Origin: Streptomyces sp. TRM70350
Lineage (GTDB): Bacteria > Actinomycetota > Actinomycetes > Streptomycetales > Streptomycetaceae
DNA: 64,000 nucleotides
NCBI RefSeq assembly: GCF_019219825.1
Contig: NZ_JAHUXH010000008.1
Coordinates: 1 to 64,000 of the forward strand
Direction: 5' to 3'
Shown: positions 58,357 to 64,000 of the stretch, in pieces
How the letters are laid out: each line of letters begins with the position of its first letter
Position numbering within the stretch: the first letter of the stretch is position 1
The notes under the pieces: model-generated
Database searches by the model: none
Told to the model about the DNA's origin: nothing
The model's input: the letters and a program-made list of their open reading frames with translations, nothing else
Made by a program: the position numbers and the translations under genes

Positions 58357-58382
58357 CGGTGCGGTGCGGTGCGGTGCGGTGG
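58357..58382. repeat. CGGTG pentanucleotide tandem run
   Basis: Five consecutive CGGTG units in the 198-bp gap (58314-58511) between the M56 peptidase gene and the fumarylacetoacetase gene. The gap shows no other supportable gene. A slippage-prone run. Confidence 0.75.
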
Positions 58383-58511
58383 CGGTGCGGGCGGCGGTCG
58401 CGCGCCTACGCGTCACATGTCCCGCGACACGCGTGGCGCACACCGCCGCCGCCAGTATGACGGTGACGGGCGCCCGGAGTCAGCGCCCGGACCGTCGCTG
58501 TCGCGGAAACC

Positions 58512-59723
58512 TCACCCCGCGACGACCCGCCCACTCACCTCGCCCAGCCCGACCCGGGCCCCGCCCTGCCCCGGAGCCCAGGCCGTCATCGTCACCACGT
58601 CGCCGTCCTCCAGGAACGTCCGCTTGCCGTCGGGGAGTTCGAGGGGATCGCGGCCGTTCCAGGTCAGCTCCAGGAGAGAGCCGCGTTCGCGCTCGCCGGG
58701 GCCGCTGACCGTGCCGGAGCCGTAGAGGTCGCCGGTGCGCAGGGAGGCGCCGTTGACGGTCATGTGGGCGAGTTGCTGGGCGGGCGTCCAGTACATGGTG
58801 GAGAAGGGCGGCTCCGAGATGACATGGCCGTTGAGGGCGACGGAGATCCGGAGGTCGTAGCCGCCGGGTTCCTCGTCGGTGTCGTCCAAGTACGGCAGCA
58901 GCGGGTGCGTCCGCTCGGGCAGGGCGACCCGCGCCTCGTCCAGTGCGTCCAGTGGGGTGATCCACGCCGACACCGAGGTGGCGAAGGACTTGCCGAGGAA
59001 CGGGCCGAGGGGGACGTACTCCCAGGCCTGGATGTCGCGGGCGGACCAGTCGTTGAGGAGGCACAGGCCGAAGACGTGGTCGCGGAAGCCGGACAGCGGA
59101 ACGGGCGTGCCCATCGCCGAGGGGACGCCGACCACGAAGCCGACCTCGGCCTCGATGTCCAGGCGCACGGACGGGCCGAAGAGGGGCGCGGGGTCGGTCG
59201 GGGCCTTGCGCTGGCCGCAGGGGCGGACGACGTCCGTGCCGGAGACGACGACGGTGCCGGAGCGGCCGTGGTAACCGATCGGCAGATGCTTCCAGTTGGG
59301 GGTGAGGGAGTCGGCGGCGTCGGGGCGGAAGATCTGGCCGACGTTCCGGGCGTGGTTCTCGGACGCGTAGAAGTCGACGTAGTCCGCGACCTCGAAGGGG
59401 AGGTGCAGGGTCACCGAGGAGAGCGGGTGCATCAGGGGCGCGAGGGTCTCGCGGTGGGAGGGCACGGTGACCCAGGCGGTCAGCGCGCGCCGGACGTCCG
59501 ACCAGGCGGTGCGGCCCGCGGCGAGCAGCGGGTTCAGGGTCGGACGGGCGAGCAGTTCGGCGTAGGGGGAGCCGAGCGCCAGGGCGGCCGCGCCGGCGTC
59601 GAGGACGTGGTCGCCGAGGCGGACACCCACCGTCCGGTCGGTGGACCCGGCGGGTGAGAACACGCCGTACGGAAGATTGTGCGGACCGAAGGGGCTGCCC
59701 TCGGGGACATCGAAGGGGGGCAT
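58512..59723 (-). CDS. fahA: fumarylacetoacetase
   Basis: 403 residues from ATG 59723 (GTGAGG serves as ribosome site; GTG 59738 is an alternative). The FAH domain has the calcium-site block DYVDFYASENHARNVG, PIGYHGRSGTVVVSGTD, RLDIEAEVGFVVG and GKSFATSVSAWITPLDAL. It hydrolyses fumarylacetoacetate to fumarate and acetoacetate in tyrosine/phenylalanine degradation. Homogentisate dioxygenase and HPPD genes are not next to it, so the pathway is dispersed here. Confidence 0.95.
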   Translation of the reverse strand: MPPFDVPEGSPFGPHNLPYGVFSPAGSTDRTVGVRLGDHVLDAGAAALALGSPYAELLARPTLNPLLAAGRTAWSDVRRALTAWVTVPSHRETLAPLMHPLSSVTLHLPFEVADYVDFYASENHARNVGQIFRPDAADSLTPNWKHLPIGYHGRSGTVVVSGTDVVRPCGQRKAPTDPAPLFGPSVRLDIEAEVGFVVGVPSAMGTPVPLSGFRDHVFGLCLLNDWSARDIQAWEYVPLGPFLGKSFATSVSAWITPLDALDEARVALPERTHPLLPYLDDTDEEPGGYDLRISVALNGHVISEPPFSTMYWTPAQQLAHMTVNGASLRTGDLYGSGTVSGPGERERGSLLELTWNGRDPLELPDGKRTFLEDGDVVTMTAWAPGQGGARVGLGEVSGRVVAG

Positions 59724-59814
59724 GGGGTGCTGCCTCACTTTCGTACGCGCGGTCCATGCGGTCGTGGATCACGTTACGGCTGTGGCCCCTGTCTTGGGCA
59801 GTGCTGAAGTGCGC

Positions 59815-60032
59815 AGATGGCTCTTGATGTCCCGGCCCGTGGTCGTCGCCTGGCGGCACGCGCCCTACTACAGCGACGCCGAGCGCGCCGCGCTGACGCT
59901 CGCGGAGAGGGTGACGCGGCTCGCCGACCGGTCCGAGGAGTCGGTTCCGGACGCGTTGCGGACGAGGTCGCCGAGCACTTCGACGAGAAGGAACTGTCGG
60001 CGCCGGTCAAAAAGCAGACAGTTGGATGGTAG
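59815..60032 (+). pseudogene. carboxymuconolactone decarboxylase/AhpD-like remnant
   Basis: One frame reads VVAWRHAPYYSDAERAALTL then AERVTRLADRSEESVPD. A second frame continues VADEVAEHFDEKELSAPVK before a stop. Together they match the middle of a CMD/AhpD-type alkylhydroperoxidase (AWRxAPYYxxAERAAL...). The CxxC redox motif that should follow is gone, as are the N-terminus and the frame. Confidence 0.75.
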
Positions 60033-60075
60033 TTGGGGATGAACGGTGTGGGTGTGGTGTCCGTATTCTCTGATC

Positions 60076-60954
60076 ATGGCCGCACCCACCGCATATGCCG
60101 CGCGCACCGAGTACGCGCGTACCGACTACGCCCTCATCGCCACTGACCTGGACGGGACGCTGCTGCGCGGCGACGACACGGTCTCCGACCGTTCGCTCGC
60201 CGCGCTCGCGCGGGTCGCTGCGGCCGGTGCCCGGCATCTGGTGGTGACCGGACGGCCGGCGCCGAGGGTGCGACCGCTGCTGGAGTTGCTGGGCGGCGGG
60301 GGGCTCGCGGTGTGCGGGCAGGGCGCGCAGTTGTACGACGTCGGCGCGGACCGACTGCTGTGGTCCGTCACGTTGGACCGGGAACTCGCCGAGACCGCGC
60401 TCGGCAAGATCGAGGCCGAGGTCGGCCAGGTGTACGCGGCCGTCGACCAGGACGGCGTCGACGGGCTCACGCTCATCGAGCCGGGCTATCTGATGCCGCA
60501 TCCCACGCTGCCCGCGGTGCGGATCGGCCATCGCGACGACCTGTGGTGCGCGCCGATCAGCAAGGTGCTGCTGCGCCATCCGACCCTGTCCGACGACGAG
60601 TTGGCGGCGGTGGCCCGCACGGTGGTCGGCTCGCTCGCGACCGTCACCATGTCGGGGCCGGGGACGGTCGAGCTGCAGCCGTGCGGCATCACCAAGGCGA
60701 CCGGGCTGGCGCTGGCGGCCCGGCATCTGGGCCTGAGTCCGCAGCAGACCATCGCCTTCGGGGACATGCCCAACGACATCCCCATGTTCGACTGGGCGGC
60801 GTACGGCGTCGCCATGGCCAACGCCCACCCCGAACTCAAGGCGGTGGCCGACGAGATCACCCTGTCGAACGAGGACGACGGTATCGCCGTCGTCCTCGAA
60901 CGGCTCCTCGCCCGGGCTCAGTACGCGCCGAAGACGTTGTCGATGGAGCCGTAG
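60076..60954 (+). CDS. HAD-superfamily hydrolase, Cof type
   Basis: 292 residues from ATG 60076. Motif I is IATDLDGTLLRGDD, motif II VVTGRPAPR, motif III KATGLALAARHLGL, and motif IV FGDMPNDIPMFDWA, the classical C2-cap Cof/YidA phosphatase layout. Acts on small phosphorylated metabolites (sugar phosphates, flavin or PLP). A TATTCT six bases upstream of the ATG suggests a leaderless mRNA. Its 3' end overlaps the opposite transglycosylase gene by 37 bp. Confidence 0.95.
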   Translation: MAAPTAYAARTEYARTDYALIATDLDGTLLRGDDTVSDRSLAALARVAAAGARHLVVTGRPAPRVRPLLELLGGGGLAVCGQGAQLYDVGADRLLWSVTLDRELAETALGKIEAEVGQVYAAVDQDGVDGLTLIEPGYLMPHPTLPAVRIGHRDDLWCAPISKVLLRHPTLSDDELAAVARTVVGSLATVTMSGPGTVELQPCGITKATGLALAARHLGLSPQQTIAFGDMPNDIPMFDWAAYGVAMANAHPELKAVADEITLSNEDDGIAVVLERLLARAQYAPKTLSMEP

Positions 60955-61406
60955 CGGTCGGCCGCGTAGTTGCAGGCGGCGGTGATGTTGGCGACCGGGT
61001 CGTACGGGTCGAACGGCGTGCCGGGCACGTGGTAGGCCGCGAAGGTCGGGTCGATGACCTGGAGCAGGCCCTTCGAAGGGGTGCCCTTGGCGGCGTTGGA
61101 GTCCCAGTTGTTGATGGCGTACGGGTTGCCGGACGACTCCCGCATGATGTTGCGGTAGATGCCGTTGTACGAGCCCGGAATCCCGTGCTGCGCCATGATG
61201 TCGAGCGACTCGCGGATCCAGCCGTCGAGGTTGTTCGGGTACGTCGTGGCGGTGCTCGCGACGGTGACGGCCGTGGGCGTGGCGGCGGAGGCGCTGGTGG
61301 CCCCGATCAGCGGGAGGGCCAGCACGGCCGCGCCGGTACCGGCGACGGCGAGTTTGCGGGCGATGCGGGCAGAGCGGGAGCGGCGATACTGACCGTTTGC
61401 AGGCAT
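60918..61406 (-). CDS. secreted lytic transglycosylase-like (SLT-fold) protein
   Basis: 162 residues. A signal peptide (residues 1-41, basic RRSRSARIARK then AAVLALPLIGATSASAA) is followed by a short SLT/lysozyme-like domain. The catalytic Glu is in IMRESSGNPYAINNWDSN, then SKGLLQVIDPTFAAYHV and NITAACNYAADRYGSI. It cleaves glycan strands of peptidoglycan. Its mRNA begins with a c-di-AMP riboswitch, and GGAGAGGA precedes the ATG. Similar Streptomyces proteins include resuscitation-promoting and SwlA/B/C-type hydrolases; this one has no LysM domain. Confidence 0.93.
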   Translation of the reverse strand: MPANGQYRRSRSARIARKLAVAGTGAAVLALPLIGATSASAATPTAVTVASTATTYPNNLDGWIRESLDIMAQHGIPGSYNGIYRNIMRESSGNPYAINNWDSNAAKGTPSKGLLQVIDPTFAAYHVPGTPFDPYDPVANITAACNYAADRYGSIDNVFGAY

Positions 61407-61417
61407 GGGGGATGTCC

Positions 61418-61600
61418 TCTCCGACGCCTGCGAGGTGAGCTGTCGGGTTCGGGCGGGGAGGTGCCCGGCCGCGCCCTTGCGAGTGCGACTTCACCCCAAG
61501 CCGTTCCGGTGTGTCGTGGTGTACGACGTCCGGCCCGGCGACTTACCTGGGTCCCCCGCTCCTGCCGTGCGGTGAGTGAGTCCGTCATGGATGGCGCGGG
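61418..61600 (-). ncRNA. ydaO-type c-di-AMP riboswitch
   Basis: On the minus strand the conserved segments of the ydaO motif occur in order: GAGCGGGGGACCC (61549-61561), TTGGGGTGAA (61490-61499), CCCGAACCCGACAGCTCACC (61434-61453) and CTCGCAGGCGTCGGAGAGGA just before the gene. The 5' boundary is approximate. In Streptomyces these riboswitches turn off wall-hydrolase genes such as rpfA when c-di-AMP is abundant (established for the class). Placement 12 nt before the transglycosylase-like gene fits that role. Confidence 0.9.
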
Positions 61601-61676
61601 CGGCGGCAGGATTCGGCGTTCCGCCCGACTGGCCGGGAACGTATGCGAGAGCACATGTCCGAAACAAGTAGCGGAT

Positions 61677-62735
61677 TCACATATTGCGCGATTTGATCTT
61701 CGAATGGTGTGTTTGCTGTGCTTGATCCTTTGCGGTCGGCAAGGGCCAACTCGGCGATACGCAAAGGCGGATCGCGGCATCCCTGTGAGGGGCTCGTGAA
61801 GGTGTGCGCGTGAGCCAACTCACGCGCATGCAGAAGAACGGCAATTCGGGCAATGTGCCCAAGTCCTGCTTAATTAGCGGTCCGTGGAATCCGCTTCTTC
61901 CGGGTTCGGTGAAAGGCCGCCTCTCCATCGGCGGTGCAAATCGCCTCATTCTGGCGCGGGGTGCGGTCCAGTCGCGCAGGTGGTACGGGAGGTACTCCAG
62001 GAGCGCCGGTACGGGCTCATCGGTGATCGGGCGCCGCACGCGCGCGTACAACCGTGTTCCGTCGGGCAGCGGGATACGGAGGTCCTCGTGAGTCGTCTCG
62101 TAGGGGAAGGGCGTACGGATGTGCATGAGCGTGACCCCAGGGATGGCTTCAGTGGGCCGGGGCATCGTGCGGCGCAGCCAGGGCGTGGCGGCCATCGCTG
62201 TCGGGAGCGCGGAGCCTGCGTCGCGGCGGTCTCCCTCAAGCTCTCGGCTTCGCTCAAGCAGGGAGGTGCCCCCATCGGTGCGGTAGAGCTTGCCGGCCAT
62301 GGTGGCCGCATTCGGCTTCAGCAGACCGGTGCCCGCGCTGATCAGGCCGAGACCCCCCCAGGTCATGGTCGCGGTGGGCATGGCCATGGCGTAGTGGCCG
62401 CAGGCGATCAGGACGCCGCCCCGCAGCACGGCGCGGTACGGGCCGAGGGTGCGGTCGGCGAGCAGGCCACCGGCGACGAGGGCCAGGTAGGCGAGGGTGC
62501 CGTAGGCGGCGGAGACGGAGGCGGCGGTTCCGGACGACATGCCCGGGCCGCCGTTCGCGAGCGTGTCGGCGGACTGCAGGACGAGGATGGCCTGCATGCC
62601 GAGGAACGAGAAGCGCTCCCAGGCCTCCGGGCCGGAGAGGGTGAGCAGGCCCCTGGACCGGAAGCCGAACGAGGTGCGGTCGTCACCGGACGGCGGCAGG
62701 CTCTCGGGCTCGCCATCGACGGCGGTGCGGAGCAA
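61677..62735 (-). pseudogene. chimeric ORF: POT transporter start fused to CocE-hydrolase start
   Basis: A continuous 352-codon frame made of unrelated parts. Codons 1-155 are the N-terminus of a proton-dependent oligopeptide (POT/PTR) transporter (LTLSGPEAWERFSFLGMQAI; GLLKPNAATMAGKLYRTD). A dispersed hairpin repeat follows in frame (TSLLERSRELEG), then DRRDAGSAL, which looks like the continuation of the same POT helix. After a junction comes the N-terminus of a CocE/NonD hydrolase (RTPFPYETTHEDLRIPLPDG; PALLEYLPYHLRDWTAP). The last 90 codons have no recognisable homology. Neither protein can function. It starts TTG 62735, and GAGAGGA precedes it. Confidence 0.8.
62231..62273. repeat. dispersed REP-like hairpin repeat, copy 2
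   Basis: The core CTCTCGGCTTCGCTC flanked by CTCCCTCAAG and AAGCAGGGAGGTGCCCC matches the copy at 3198-3236. It interrupts the POT-transporter codons. Confidence 0.75.
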
Positions 62736-62942
62736 AAATCCTCTCTTCCGGCTAAGTCAAGGAATACCTGCTCATATCAACTGATCAAAAACATACCCGC
62801 AGTGATCCGATACCGCCCGAGGTGTAACGGTGGGCGGCCTCGGTGATCGAAACGTGACCGGATACGCTGACTTGAGTGAAGGCAGCGACGTATCGACATT
62901 CCGCGTAACCGCCAGTAGACACCAGCAGACAGGAGACCCCTC

Positions 62943-63953
62943 GTGACCGTCGTCGGGCCGTTCGGGCTGAGCGTGCGGGACCAGGCTCTGGAAGCCGATG
63001 TCCAGGCCGGATTGGCGGCTGTCGAGGAAGGGTTGCTCGAAGCCACCAAGAGCGAGGTCCCGTTCATCACGGAGGCAGCGCAGCATCTGGTGCGGGCCGG
63101 TGGGAAGCGGTTCCGGCCGCTGCTCGTGATGCTCACGGCCCAGTTCGGTGACCCGTACGCGCCCGGAGTCGTGCCCTCCGCCGTGGTGGTGGAGCTGACC
63201 CACCTGGCGACGCTGTACCACGACGACGTGATGGACGAGGCGGCGGTACGGCGCGGGGTGCCGAGCGCGAACACCCGCTGGGGCAACTCCGTCGCCGTCC
63301 TTACGGGTGACTTCCTGTTCGCCCGGGCCTCGCACATCCTGGCCGACCTCGGGCCCGAGGCGGTACGGGTGCAGGCCGAGGCGTTCGAACGGCTGGTGAC
63401 CGGCCAGATCCTGGAGACCGCGGGTCCCTCGGACGGGCGGGACCCGGTCGAGCACTACCTCGATGTGCTCGCCGGCAAGACGGGATCGCTGGTGGCGGTG
63501 TCGTGCCGGTTCGGCGCGATGATGTCCGGGGCCGACGAGTCCGTGGTGGACGTGCTGACCCAGTACGGGGAGCGGCTGGGCGTCGCCTTCCAGCTCGCGG
63601 ACGACGTGCTGGACATCGCCTCCGACTCCCACGAGTCCGGCAAGACGCCGGGGACCGACCTGCGGGAGGGCATCCCGACGATGCCCGTACTGCGGTTGCG
63701 GGAGCGAGTGGCCCGGCTGGGGCTGGCGGAGGACGTCGCGCTGTGCGAGTTGCTGGACTCCGACCTGACCGATGACGCGCGGCACGCGGAGGCGCTGGCC
63801 GCGCTGCGGGTGCATCCGGCGCTGGAGCAGGCCCGGCGGGACACCGTGCGGTTCGCCGAGGAGGCGCGGGCGGCGCTCGTGCCGCTGCGCGAGTGCGACG
63901 CGAAGGCGGCGCTGACCGAGCTGTGCGACGCCGTGGTGCACCGGGCCGGATAG
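62943..63953 (+). CDS. polyprenyl diphosphate synthase (long-chain)
   Basis: 336 residues. The two Asp-rich motifs are LYHDDVMDEAAVRRG (first, about residue 94-98) and LADDVLDIASD (second, about residue 217-221). GKRFRPLLVML is the conserved basic block. All-trans prenyl chain elongation, probably making the octa- or nonaprenyl side chain of menaquinone for MqnP. The GTG at 62943 follows CAGGAGACCCC. A possible -10 TACGCT is at about 62863-62868. Confidence 0.95.
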   Translation: MTVVGPFGLSVRDQALEADVQAGLAAVEEGLLEATKSEVPFITEAAQHLVRAGGKRFRPLLVMLTAQFGDPYAPGVVPSAVVVELTHLATLYHDDVMDEAAVRRGVPSANTRWGNSVAVLTGDFLFARASHILADLGPEAVRVQAEAFERLVTGQILETAGPSDGRDPVEHYLDVLAGKTGSLVAVSCRFGAMMSGADESVVDVLTQYGERLGVAFQLADDVLDIASDSHESGKTPGTDLREGIPTMPVLRLRERVARLGLAEDVALCELLDSDLTDDARHAEALAALRVHPALEQARRDTVRFAEEARAALVPLRECDAKAALTELCDAVVHRAG

Positions 63954-64000
63954 CCGGTCCCGTCACCGGGGTCGGTCGGCCATCAGGGTGGCCGTCCGGT

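Noticed and set aside
58512..59723. Full tyrosine degradation cluster around fumarylacetoacetase
   Set aside because: No homogentisate dioxygenase, HPPD or maleylacetoacetate isomerase gene is adjacent.

Overview
The window is a very GC-rich stretch (most third codon positions are G or C, and GTG starts are frequent) of an actinomycete chromosome, almost certainly a Streptomyces. Gene order matches, from memory, the S. coelicolor SCO4469-SCO4583 region. No rRNA, tRNA, CRISPR array or intact mobile element is visible. The first 98 bases hold the start of a frameshifted IS5-type transposase.

Layout. 1-9.5 kb: hemL, a histidine phosphatase, a NodB-like lipoprotein, and a system II cytochrome c maturation operon (ResA-like thioredoxin, CcdA, ResB, ResC/CcsB). 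9.5-13.3 kb: accessory and partly decayed. It holds a deletion fusion of a 2OG-Fe(II) oxygenase start with a TetR tail, a nucleobase deaminase, and a divergent pair of a half-size UvrA-like ATPase and a double-HTH MerR regulator (TioE type). 13.3-18.6 kb: futalosine-pathway menaquinone genes (UbiD-like mqnL, UbiA-like mqnP, UbiX-like mqnM, an Lrp regulator, mqnE), interrupted by a broken Uma2 gene. 18.7-26.7 kb: UdgX, GNAT, a leader-peptide-controlled symporter, a TetR/MaoC/FadD lipid cluster with a paired operator, a methyltransferase and a cold-shock protein. 26.9-35.4 kb: mqnA, a receptor Ser/Thr kinase, an orphan prepilin peptidase, mqnC, a degenerate amidohydrolase-like protein, menG, and a MenJ-like reductase. 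35.6-38.3 kb: an LAXTG wall-anchored protein and an NlpC/P60 hydrolase. 39.0-55.0 kb: the complete 14-gene nuoA-N operon with a Rex-type operator near its promoter and a strong terminator after nuoN. 55.2-64 kb: a RecQ helicase, an M56 peptidase, fumarylacetoacetase, a HAD hydrolase, a lytic-transglycosylase-like protein behind a c-di-AMP (ydaO-type) riboswitch, a chimeric pseudogene containing a dispersed repeat, and a long-chain polyprenyl diphosphate synthase.

How the genes work together. Much of the window builds one respiratory chain. Polyprenyl diphosphate synthase makes the side chain. MqnA, MqnE, MqnC, MqnP, MqnL/M and MenG make the naphthoquinone; mqnB and mqnD are not here. The MenJ-like reductase saturates the tail, complex I reduces the quinone, and HemL with the Ccs system supplies haem and mature c-type cytochromes. 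Against this conserved background there are at least six gene remnants, at 1-98, 9548-10056, 15740-16154, about 32215-32373, about 59815-60032 and 61677-62735. They show local gene loss between conserved blocks.
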